NCBI GenBank assembly: GCA_033722295.1
Contig: JAWVZH010000168.1
Location: 1-5,993 of the forward strand
Source: JAWVZH01 sp033722295
GTDB lineage: Bacteria; Bacteroidota; Bacteroidia; Chitinophagales; Saprospiraceae
Direction: 5' to 3'
DNA length: 5,993 bases
The notes under the pieces: model-generated
The model's input: only the letters and a program-made list of their open reading frames with translations
Database searches by the model: none
Told to the model about the DNA's origin: nothing
Shown here: positions 1 to 5,336 of the stretch, one piece after another
Numbering within the stretch: position 1 is the stretch's first letter
Layout of the letters: every line of letters starts with the position of its first letter
Made by a program: the position numbers and the translations under genes

Positions 1-4
1 CCTT

Positions 5-48
5 AAGTACTCACTCCGTTCGACTTCAGGACAAGTAGCCAAAATAAA
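5..48. repeat. 44-bp dispersed extragenic repeat, copy 1
   Basis: This stretch aligns without gaps to 1931-1974, with 36 of 44 positions identical and the same orientation. Shared blocks include aagtactcact, caagtag and aaataaa. It lies just beyond the ribosomal operon terminator, and its last A-rich bases supply the terminator's U-run. The core (ttcgacttcaggacaag) resembles the extragenic palindromic-type repeats common in bacterial genomes; that family link is from memory and not tested. Confidence 0.6.
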
Positions 49-79
49 AAAGGGATCACCTGAAATGGTCATCCCTTTT
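41..79 (-). terminator. Intrinsic terminator of the rpsF-rpsR-rplI operon
   Basis: On the minus strand the transcript leaving rplI forms a stem from 79-71 (AAAAGGGAT) pairing with 56-48 (ATCCCTTTT). A G-G mismatch follows, then three more pairs (ACC/GGU), closing a six-base loop at 61-66. The stem runs straight into a U-rich tract (positions 50-41). It starts about 22 bases after the rplI stop codon. The A-tract on the other arm means it could also work on transcripts entering from the left. Confidence 0.9.
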
Positions 80-101
80 AATATCCGGTTTCGCTGTGGT
101 T

Positions 102-548
102 TTATTCTGCGACCACTTCGAATTTTATATCTGCTTCCACTTCCTTGTGAAGTTTGGCTTTGGCAGTATACTCACCGAGGTGCTTCACCTCATCGGGCAT
201 TTCGATCTTTCTTCTTTCGATCTCGATGCCGTGAGTCTCCTGCAGATCTTGCATGATCTGTATATCCGTGACGCTACCGAAGATCTTACCGGAAGTTCCT
301 GCCTTGGCACCGATTTTCAGTGTTATATCGTTGAGCTTCTCTGCGATCTCCTTGTAATGATCCAGCAATTCGTTCTCTTTTCTCTCCTCCTGTCGCCTCA
401 GTTCTTCCAGGCGCGCCATGTTTGATCTGTTGGCCATCAATGCAAGGCCCTGGGGAATGAGGTAATTTCTACCGTATCCGGGTTTTACATTGACCACCTC
501 GTGTTTGAATCCCAATTTGTCTACGTCTTTTAATAGTATTACATCCAT
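102..548 (-). CDS. rplI: 50S ribosomal protein L9
   Basis: L9 is a large-subunit protein that binds 23S rRNA near the base of the L1 stalk and reaches toward neighbouring ribosomes, affecting reading-frame maintenance. The 148-residue product has the usual length. The N-terminal domain begins MDVILLKDVDKLG and carries the family signature around residues 22-34 (KPGYGRNYLIPQG). A charged central helix spans about residues 43-75, and the C-terminal rRNA-binding domain follows (GKIFGSVT onward). It is the last gene of the operon: 15 bases separate it from the rpsR stop codon and a strong terminator follows. The ATG start matches the family N-terminus exactly. There is no Shine-Dalgarno sequence, as is usual in Bacteroidota. 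Confidence 0.98.
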   Translation of the reverse strand: MDVILLKDVDKLGFKHEVVNVKPGYGRNYLIPQGLALMANRSNMARLEELRRQEERKENELLDHYKEIAEKLNDITLKIGAKAGTSGKIFGSVTDIQIMQDLQETHGIEIERRKIEMPDEVKHLGEYTAKAKLHKEVEADIKFEVVAE

Positions 549-563
549 GACTGGTCGCTTTAA

Positions 564-830
564 TTATTTCAACAAATCGGTTACATAAGGAAGGAGTGCC
601 AATTGCCGGGCACGTCGCACTGCCGTTGCCACCTTCCGCTGATATTTCAGAGAATTACCGGTGATCCTTCTGGGCAGCAGTTTTCCTTGTTCGTTGATAA
701 ACTGCATCAAAAAATCAGGGTCCTTGTAATCGATGTATTTGATACCGTATTTACGGAACCTGCAGTATTTCTTTTTCTTGGCACCAATCTTAGGATTGGA
801 TAAGAATTTTATATCGTCTCTACTTGGCAT
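564..830 (-). CDS. rpsR: 30S ribosomal protein S18
   Basis: S18 is a small-subunit protein that dimerises with S6 and binds the central domain of 16S rRNA on the platform. The 88-residue product is of normal length. It has a basic N-terminal segment (KKKKYCRFRKYG, residues 18-29) and the family core IDYKDPDFLMQFINEQGK followed by LLPRRITG and a basic helix (RKVATAVRRARQLALLPYV). Only one cysteine (C23) is present, so there is no zinc-ribbon cysteine set. It lies 25 bases after rpsF and 15 bases before rplI, so the three are almost certainly co-transcribed and S6 and S18 are made together. Confidence 0.98.
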   Translation of the reverse strand: MPSRDDIKFLSNPKIGAKKKKYCRFRKYGIKYIDYKDPDFLMQFINEQGKLLPRRITGNSLKYQRKVATAVRRARQLALLPYVTDLLK

Positions 831-855
831 GATATCTTTTTTCTAAATGATAGAA

Positions 856-1359
856 TTATTCCTCTTCACCTGATCCGGCTTTTGCCGCGGCTGCCTCTTT
901 CTTTTCGGCGGCCTTTTTATCGGCTGCTTTTTTATCAGCGGCCTTTTTCGTGGCCTTGGCTCTTTCAGATCTTTTTTCCGCTGCTTTATCAGCTTCCTTC
1001 TTTTTCTCCTCCTTGGTCTTGACCTTCCCGATCAGTCCCTTTCGTTTGTCATCATTGTACTTGACACCGTACTTGTCCAGCTTGACCGTCAAATATCGCA
1101 TGATGCGCTCGTCTCTTCTCAGAGCGAGTTCCAGCTTGTCGATGAATTGGCCTTCCGGCACTTGAAATTCGATAGAATAATAAACGCCCGTGTTTCGTCG
1201 GTTGATAGGATAAGCCAGTTGCTTCAATCCCATTTCATCAACATGGACTATTTCCCCACCTTCTTCTTTTATAAGGTCAGAATATGTCTTTGCTGTTGAT
1301 GAGATCTCGTCCTGAGATAACACGGGGTCTACGATGAGATTTACCTCGTATTGCCGCAT
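856..1359 (-). CDS. rpsF: 30S ribosomal protein S6 with long Lys/Ala C-terminal tail
   Basis: S6 partners S18 on the 30S platform. Residues 1 to about 95 form the conserved core, starting MRQYEVNLIVDP and including the segment LKQLAYPINRRNTGVYY (residues 45-61) and RRDERIMRYLTVKLD (81-95). The product has 167 residues, well beyond the roughly 100-135 typical of S6. The extra part, from about residue 110, is a low-complexity tail of K, A, E and D with near-repeats of the type KKAAD, ending GSGEEE. Tails of this kind occur in Bacteroidota S6. The acidic end recalls the E. coli S6 C-terminus, which RimK extends with glutamates; whether that happens here is unknown. It is the first gene of the operon. 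The start codon follows a leader with a TAnnTTTG promoter and no Shine-Dalgarno sequence. Confidence 0.97.
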   Translation of the reverse strand: MRQYEVNLIVDPVLSQDEISSTAKTYSDLIKEEGGEIVHVDEMGLKQLAYPINRRNTGVYYSIEFQVPEGQFIDKLELALRRDERIMRYLTVKLDKYGVKYNDDKRKGLIGKVKTKEEKKKEADKAAEKRSERAKATKKAADKKAADKKAAEKKEAAAAKAGSGEEE

Positions 1360-1376
1360 GGTACTTTTGGTTTAGT

Positions 1377-1403
1377 GCCCATTCTCGTAAGTATGGAATG
1401 AGC
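1377..1403 (-). promoter_or_regulatory. Leader hairpin upstream of rpsF (possible S6:S18 autoregulatory site)
   Basis: The predicted rpsF 5' leader can form an 8-bp stem, GCUCAUUC with GAAUGGGC (seven Watson-Crick pairs and one G-U), around an 11-base loop. It ends 17 bases before the ATG. The S6:S18 complex is known to repress its own mRNA by binding a leader structure in several phyla. I do not see the expected CCG in the loop, although an ACCGCG lies just 5' of the stem. The regulatory role is therefore inferred from position only. Confidence 0.4.
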
Positions 1404-1422
1404 GCGGTTTAAAAATGGACCG

Positions 1423-1430
1423 CAAAGATA
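1423..1430 (-). promoter_or_regulatory. Promoter -7 element for rpsF-rpsR-rplI
   Basis: The minus strand reads TATCTTTG, an exact match to the Bacteroidota TAnnTTTG -7 element, 63 bases before the rpsF start codon. No clear TTG -33 element is visible at the usual spacing; the region there is TTTCAAATG. Transcription would begin about 5-7 bases downstream, giving a leader of about 55-60 bases. Confidence 0.65.
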
Positions 1431-1489
1431 GGATAAATCGATTAACATTTGAAAGTGAAGCGTAAACAATTTTTGTTGAATGGGGTGTT

Positions 1490-1553
1490 GGTGCATTGGC
1501 GTTCTGGCATTCTGGCGTTTCGGTGCTTTCGCGTTTTGGTGCTTTCGCGTTTT
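1490..1553. repeat. 16-bp minisatellite, four units
   Basis: Four head-to-tail 16-bp units start at 1490, 1506, 1522 and 1538. The last two are identical (ggtgctttcgcgtttt). The first differs from them at 3 positions, and the second is more diverged. Translated in either direction the array gives only low-complexity peptide, so frames crossing it are not credible genes. It lies upstream of the rpsF promoter. Confidence 0.85.
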
Positions 1554-1930
1554 GGAGAGGTGGGTTAGCATGCTGAGTCGTCCCGCAGGGACTTTAGTTC
1601 TAGTTCGATTATCAATGCACAGTCACTGTCACTTTTTAAGTCTCAGCCTGGAGGTATCCATACACTATATACAGTATTACCGGACCAGCCGTAAAGCTGA
1701 ATTCCTGACTCGCTATAAGGCCAATACGCTAAAGCTCTTACATGCCTTTTCTAGCGCATTTGGTACTCGGTAGGTACTAGGTATTCAGCTGATCAGGGTT
1801 GCAGTAAGCACCTCCTCCGTTTCCCTTAATCGAAGCTTTGAAGGTCGCGGCAGGAGGTCGGGGATTCAGGTGATCGGGCCATCAGGCCGTCGAGTTTTCT
1901 GGCAAAGAGAAATAGACTTAGCCAGCCCCG

Positions 1931-1974
1931 AAGTACTCACTGCGTTGGAAGTCAGGGCAAGTAGGTGAAATAAA
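1931..1974. repeat. 44-bp dispersed extragenic repeat, copy 2
   Basis: This is the second copy of the element at 5-48: same orientation, 36 of 44 identical, no gaps. The eight differences cluster in the middle (1947-1952) and near the end (1965-1967). The two copies bracket the whole ribosomal operon as direct repeats about 1.9 kb apart. Confidence 0.6.
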
Positions 1975-2008
1975 CTATGGTCAACAATCATACTTCACAA
2001 TTCCTCCA

Positions 2009-2086
2009 ACTGATTTCTGACACTGATCACCGGTACTGATTTCTGACACTGATCACTGGTACTGATTTCTGATACTGATCACTACC
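2009..2086. repeat. 26-bp tandem repeat next to the caspase gene stop
   Basis: Three tandem units start at 2009, 2035 and 2061. Each begins actgatttctga and continues with actgatcac; units 1 and 2 differ at one position, and unit 3 diverges at its end. A further degenerate piece (2095-2110) matches 14 of 16 bases of 2049-2064 and lies inside the last codons of the neighbouring coding sequence. Units abut directly with no spacers, so this is not a CRISPR array. Confidence 0.85.
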
Positions 2087-2090
2087 GCTG

Positions 2091-3893
2091 CTACCTGATC
2101 ACTGATACCGGCATTCTCTTGTCATACCGGCCCAGCATGACGGGTGTCTGAACATTACCGGTATACCTGCGCACCTCAAAGTGTACGAACTTGTAAAGTT
2201 CATCGATGGTCACAATGTTATTGAAATCAACATCGGCTTCTCCTTTCATGCCGCGGATCAGAAAGTGGCTGAACACACCCTGACGCAGCCCCCCATCCTC
2301 CAGAGAGAACTCCCTGGCCTTTGAAGAAAGCATAAAGGCAGTACCACCTCTCACATCGAGAAAGGCATTATAGTATCTTTCTATGGCCTTGTCTACAGAT
2401 ACGCCTCGTTTGGCCGTAAGACTCCCCGAATGACAGGCATCGGCAAAACACATTTTGTACCGTGCCTTTGACGCACTCAGAATTTCGATGACCTCATCAT
2501 GCCTCACGACATTGTTGTATCCGTCATAGTCGATCGGCAGAAATGATCCTTCCAGTCCATGTCCTGAGAAATACACCAGGACCACGTCATTATCATCTGC
2601 TCTCAACAGTGTATGCTGTAACATTTTCAGGATTGTTTCCCTGGTAGCATCTTCATCGATCAATATCTTGATCTGGTCGTCTCTAACCGCACCCCCTTCC
2701 GGGCTTTTTAAAAAAGCATAGAATCTGTAGGCATCATCGTCGGAATATTTCAGGACCGGCATGTGGTCATATCTGGATACACCAATGATCACCGCCCAAA
2801 CTTTGACGGCTTCATCTTTTTCTGTGTATATCTGTCTGACCAGTTCCAGGGATTCTTTAGCCTTCAGTTCTTCAGCGGGTTGACCGTGATCCCATATCGC
2901 CCCCAGCACTTTTCCATCCAGGAAGTACATGATGCCTTCTCCGTGAGGAGAGTGGTTGTGCCACTGACCGACATATTTATCTCCATTAGCATAATAACAG
3001 ACTCCTTCTCCTTCCGGCTGACCATCTACAAAAAAACCTTCGTAGCGGGATCCATCCTTGTAGGTGAAGTATCCTGTTTCATTATGGCAGTCTCCCGAAT
3101 TACAATCAGTGAGGATCCTTTCGATATCTATGGCATCATCCTTTGGCTCCTCAAATACGTGCTCATTCTCCATCGTGACATCCTCGTCTACCTTTTCATA
3201 TCCACCCGTGGTTTCAGGTTCAAATACTCTCAGGTCATCCGGCATGGCATGATCCACCCTGGCCTCTTCCACTGTTTCCTCCCTTTCCTTTTGCTGTCGC
3301 CTTCGTCTCTCCTCGGCTAATTTCTCAAAGTCATCATCCCATTCATCATCTTCATCGAATTTTGACCGGGAGGGCGAGGTCTGGGATTCTGAATAGCCTG
3401 GCTCATCATTGACAACTGTCGTTTCCTTTTCTTCATACCTGGCAAATTCTTCCTGCATCTCGGCATCGCCGCCATCTATAGCGCCGTCTACAAAATAGCC
3501 GGATTCTACAGTGCCATCCGCATAATACATCGTACCCTGGCCATTGGGCAGGTTATGCTCCCATTGTCCCTTATAAACATCGCCTTCTATGTATGTGATC
3601 TCTCCATACCCGGAGAACCTGTTCTCTACAAAATTACCTCTGTAAATATCACCCGTAGCAAAGATCATCTTGCCCTGGCCATGTCTTTTCTGGTCCTTCC
3701 ATTCACCCAGGTATTTGTCGCCATTGGCAAAATAAAGAATGCCATTCTGGCCGATCTTGCCATTAACGAATTCACCTTCGAAAGTAGATCCATCCTTGAA
3801 ACGGTAGGTGCCCTGCCCATTTTCACAATCACCTTTCAGGCACTGAGCATCTGCCAAAAAAGGCAGGAGGATCAAAATGAATAAAAGCCGCAT
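2091..3893 (-). CDS. Exported MORN-repeat protein with caspase-like (peptidase C14) domain
   Basis: The 600-residue product is a probable secreted cysteine protease of the bacterial caspase-like (orthocaspase) group. Residues 1-17 form a signal peptide (hydrophobic core, likely cleavage after ADA or ADAQ; the residue before C18 is Q, so it is not a lipobox). MORN block 1 spans about 23-142 with four full repeats (starting near 37, 61, 84, 107). An acidic, charged, probably disordered or coiled linker runs about 143-260. MORN block 2 (269-340) has two full repeats. The protease domain runs about 363-600: the catalytic His is H445 in YFSGHG and the catalytic Cys is C487 in DACHSG, both intact. 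An EF-hand-like loop occurs at 554-565. MORN repeats commonly mediate membrane or protein contacts. Substrate and role are unknown. Bacterial caspases usually cut after Arg/Lys or Asp; the sequence does not settle which. The gene has its own promoter and diverges from the DUF4920 gene. The ATG gives the only sensible signal peptide. Confidence 0.92.
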   Translation of the reverse strand: MRLLFILILLPFLADAQCLKGDCENGQGTYRFKDGSTFEGEFVNGKIGQNGILYFANGDKYLGEWKDQKRHGQGKMIFATGDIYRGNFVENRFSGYGEITYIEGDVYKGQWEHNLPNGQGTMYYADGTVESGYFVDGAIDGGDAEMQEEFARYEEKETTVVNDEPGYSESQTSPSRSKFDEDDEWDDDFEKLAEERRRRQQKEREETVEEARVDHAMPDDLRVFEPETTGGYEKVDEDVTMENEHVFEEPKDDAIDIERILTDCNSGDCHNETGYFTYKDGSRYEGFFVDGQPEGEGVCYYANGDKYVGQWHNHSPHGEGIMYFLDGKVLGAIWDHGQPAEELKAKESLELVRQIYTEKDEAVKVWAVIIGVSRYDHMPVLKYSDDDAYRFYAFLKSPEGGAVRDDQIKILIDEDATRETILKMLQHTLLRADDNDVVLVYFSGHGLEGSFLPIDYDGYNNVVRHDEVIEILSASKARYKMCFADACHSGSLTAKRGVSVDKAIERYYNAFLDVRGGTAFMLSSKAREFSLEDGGLRQGVFSHFLIRGMKGEADVDFNNIVTIDELYKFVHFEVRRYTGNVQTPVMLGRYDKRMPVSVIR

Positions 3894-3909
3894 AATTAAT
3901 TTTTTGTTA

Positions 3910-3927
3910 GAAGTAAGCGTGCTTCAA
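3910..3927 (-). repeat. 18-bp short palindromic repeat, copy in caspase gene leader
   Basis: The minus strand reads ttgaagcacgcttacttc, matching 16 of 18 bases of the plus strand at 5337-5354. The GAAG...CTTC ends make it a small hairpin. It falls in the predicted 5' leader of the MORN-caspase gene. Confidence 0.4.
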
Positions 3928-3941
3928 TATCTTTTATATTA

Positions 3942-3949
3942 CAAAAATA
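3942..3949 (-). promoter_or_regulatory. Promoter -7 element for the MORN-caspase gene
   Basis: The minus strand reads TATTTTTG, an exact TAnnTTTG match, 48 bases before the ATG. No good TTG -33 element is seen. The bases just before the start codon are A/T-rich (aaaaaattaatt), the usual Bacteroidota substitute for a Shine-Dalgarno sequence. Confidence 0.55.
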
Positions 3950-4027
3950 CATAATATGTTTTACTGGTTCCATTCTTTAAACGGAATGACGCAGTGCGGT
4001 TGTTGTGGGAATGGACACTTTTCTCAC

Positions 4028-4050
4028 CCCCTGTCCCTTTAGGACAAGGG
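4028..4050. repeat. Hairpin in the divergent intergenic region
   Basis: An inverted repeat pairs TGTCC with GGACA around a five-base loop. After one mismatch it is extended by CCC/GGG. No T-run follows on either strand, so it is not a clear terminator. Its minus strand contains TTGTCC, as do the hairpins around the DUF559 gene, though here the motif is part of the stem. It may be another REP-like element or a regulatory structure upstream of the lipoprotein gene. Confidence 0.5.
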
Positions 4051-4120
4051 CAAAAAGAGATTTGTGGCTATGAGCACTTTTTTGGAAATTTGACGTTTGT
4101 AAATAACAAATCCACTGATC

Positions 4121-4642
4121 ATGAAGAATCTTTTAACAGTATTTGCACTTTTATCAGTGCTCATCTCTTGTACCAATAATACAGCCACTTCCCAAAGTAA
4201 GGAGGACAATTCAGTCGAGCAGGAAGAACCAAAGCACTTCGGTGAAAAGATCGATGCTGAAGGAGCCGTCGGTTTTGAAGAACTGATGACCAAACTCAGC
4301 GAATCCGACTCAGCCAAGGTAAAATTAGCCGCGCGTGTGACAGATGTTTGCCAGAAAAAAGGATGCTGGATGAATCTTGTTGATGCCGACGATTCTCAAG
4401 CCGAACCTATATTTGTCAAGTTCAAGGATTATGCCTTTTTCATGCCCAAGGATCTCGCTGGTTCGGATGTGGTTGTGGAAGGTGTCGCTTATAAATCGGT
4501 CACTCCAGTCGACGAACTCAGACACTATGCTGAAGATGCCGGTAAGTCCGAAGAAGAGATCGCTGCCATCACCGAACCTGAAGAAGAACTTAAGTTTATG
4601 GCCAGCGGTGTGGTGATCACGAATCGGGTAAGGAAGGATTAG
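4121..4642 (+). CDS. DUF4920 domain lipoprotein
   Basis: The 173-residue product is a probable outer-envelope lipoprotein of unknown function. The signal sequence MKNLLTVFALLSVLISC ends in a lipobox (LISC, lipidated C17). A polar, probably flexible stretch follows (18-37), then the DUF4920 domain from about 40 to the end. Its hallmark is the motif VCQKKGCWMNL (residues 76-86) with C77 and C82, followed by PIFVKFKDYAFFMP and GSDVVVEGVAYK, which fits a small beta-barrel-like fold. The paired cysteines could bind a metal or form a disulfide; this is inferred. The family is mostly found in Bacteroidota. The gene diverges from the MORN-caspase gene across 227 bases. A weak -7-like element (GACGTTTG, 4092-4099) lies 21 bases before the ATG; I place little weight on it. 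The C-terminal third is rich in Glu. Confidence 0.88.
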   Translation: MKNLLTVFALLSVLISCTNNTATSQSKEDNSVEQEEPKHFGEKIDAEGAVGFEELMTKLSESDSAKVKLAARVTDVCQKKGCWMNLVDADDSQAEPIFVKFKDYAFFMPKDLAGSDVVVEGVAYKSVTPVDELRHYAEDAGKSEEEIAAITEPEEELKFMASGVVITNRVRKD

Positions 4643-4713
4643 ACTCGAGAGAAGGTTCCGATACTCAACATTCCAGCGATCCAAGTTAGTTGGATATGAT
4701 CTTACCCCCCGAC

Positions 4714-4768
4714 TTGTCCTCCTCTGGAGGAGGTGCCCCGGCATTTTCAATGTCAGGGGCGGAGGAGG
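4714..4768 (+). repeat. REP-like composite palindrome, left of the DUF559 gene
   Basis: The foot TTGTC is followed by a hairpin CCTCCT-CTGG-AGGAGG (4718-4733). A second stem GCCCC (4735-4739) / GGGGC (4756-4760) and a trailing GAGGAGG (4762-4768) can alternatively pair with CCTCCTC (4718-4724) to make one long cruciform-like structure. A T-run (4775-4780) starts six bases later, so it may also act as terminator for the DUF4920 gene. The first 20 bases match the element at 5274-5293 on the other strand. Confidence 0.7.
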
Positions 4769-4806
4769 AAATAATTTTTTCCTTCCAAACGTTGATTTAG
4801 TACACT

Positions 4807-5199
4807 ATGAAAAAGGCTGGCCCATCTAATAATTATCACTACAATAAGGCGCTTAAACAACATGCCAGATTTAACAGGCACAACATGCCGAAATCTGCTG
4901 CGTGTCTATGGAAGTACGTCTTATCCAGACGGCAAATGCTGGGACTTCAATTTAGAAGAGAAAGACCAATCTTGAATTACATAGCAGATTTTGTCTGCCT
5001 GGAAATATTACTAATAGTGGAGGTAGATGGCTTCTCTCATACAAATCTCGAAAGTATAATAAGAGATAGAACCAGAGATCATGCACTAGCGCGAGCAGGA
5101 TTCACCACACTCAGATTCTCATCTGCCCAAGTACTAGAACATATTGAAATCGTAAGATCCGATATAGAGTCTTGGATCTTAAAAAATATTTACAACTGA
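4807..5199 (+). CDS. DUF559 (Vsr-like, PD-(D/E)xK) endonuclease-like protein
   Basis: The 130-residue product belongs to the DUF559 group, related to very-short-patch-repair endonucleases and to the restriction-endonuclease-like fold. Visible family landmarks are the N-terminal helix motif (MPKSAACLWKYVL, residues 27-39), FRRERPILNYIADFVC (49-64) with candidate active-site D61, the strand IVEVDGFSH (70-78) with E72, D74 and H78, and the C-terminal part RDRTRDHALARAGFTTLRF. The glutamate often found before the LW motif is alanine here. The start is well fixed: an in-frame TAG lies at 4798-4800, two codons before the ATG. The activity is predicted from the family and is not established; most such short stand-alone proteins are uncharacterised. 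The gene stands alone between inverted REP-like hairpins (4714 and 5293), with no adjacent methyltransferase, which argues against an ordinary restriction-modification role. Confidence 0.88.
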   Translation: MKKAGPSNNYHYNKALKQHARFNRHNMPKSAACLWKYVLSRRQMLGLQFRRERPILNYIADFVCLEILLIVEVDGFSHTNLESIIRDRTRDHALARAGFTTLRFSSAQVLEHIEIVRSDIESWILKNIYN

Positions 5200-5273
5200 A
5201 CCTAACAAAAGCTTCAACTCAACTTCGGCATGCTCTAAGAATAGGTGAACTATTGCCCTTCCACCCCCTTAAT

Positions 5274-5293
5274 CCCCCGCCAGCGGGGGACAA
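5274..5293 (-). repeat. REP-like hairpin, right of the DUF559 gene
   Basis: The minus strand reads foot TTGTC then stem-loop CCCCCG-CTGG-CGGGGG. It matches 16 of 20 bases of plus 4714-4733. The four differences form two compensatory base-pair swaps (T-A to C-G, and T-A to G-C), so stem length, foot and loop are all preserved. It lies 75 bases after the DUF559 stop and in inverted orientation to the left element. No T-run follows on either strand. Confidence 0.75.
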
Positions 5294-5336
5294 TAAGCCG
5301 AGTTATTTGAATACGATCATTTAGAAAAATGGGCTG

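Larger units (their letters stand above)
1360..2090. other. Repeat-rich intergenic region, no convincing gene
   Basis: These 731 bases separate the rpsF promoter from the end of the MORN-caspase gene. Beyond the repeats listed separately, they contain a small GTCCC-gca-GGGAC palindrome (1580-1592), an 11-bp tandem duplication ggtactcggta/ggtactaggta (1762-1783), and a 7-bp inverted repeat ACCTCCT/AGGAGGT (1810-1816 and 1852-1858). Open frames here (for example plus 1480-1773) translate low-complexity or unrecognisable sequence and begin inside the minisatellite. I see no RNA gene. Confidence 0.7.

Noticed and set aside
1341..1571. 76-codon minus-strand open frame overlapping the start of rpsF
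   Set aside because: Its N-terminal half is a translation of the minisatellite, and it runs through the rpsF promoter and into rpsF in another frame.
1480..1773. 97-codon plus-strand open frame in the large spacer
   Set aside because: It begins inside the 16-bp minisatellite, has a low-complexity start and matches no family I recognise.
2009..2086. Possible CRISPR array
   Set aside because: The 26-bp units abut with no spacers, and there are no cas genes.
2763..3320. 185-codon plus-strand open frame
   Set aside because: It is antisense to the MORN-caspase gene, which has full domain support; the frame is hydrophobic shadow sequence.
3838..3893. Lipoprotein signal on the MORN-caspase
   Set aside because: A cysteine follows the hydrophobic segment, but the preceding residues DAQ do not form a lipobox; a standard signal peptide fits better.
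4679..4695. Hairpin ATCCAA-GTTAG-TTGGAT as terminator of the DUF4920 gene
   Set aside because: The 6-bp stem is real but is not followed by a T-run, so it is not a convincing terminator on its own.
4325..4750. 141-codon minus-strand open frame
   Set aside because: It is antisense to the DUF4920 lipoprotein gene and crosses the REP-like palindrome; no recognisable domain.
4807..5199. DUF559 protein as part of a restriction-modification or toxin-antitoxin pair
   Set aside because: No methyltransferase, antitoxin-like or other partner gene is adjacent; neighbours are an unrelated lipoprotein and a convergent DRTGG protein.
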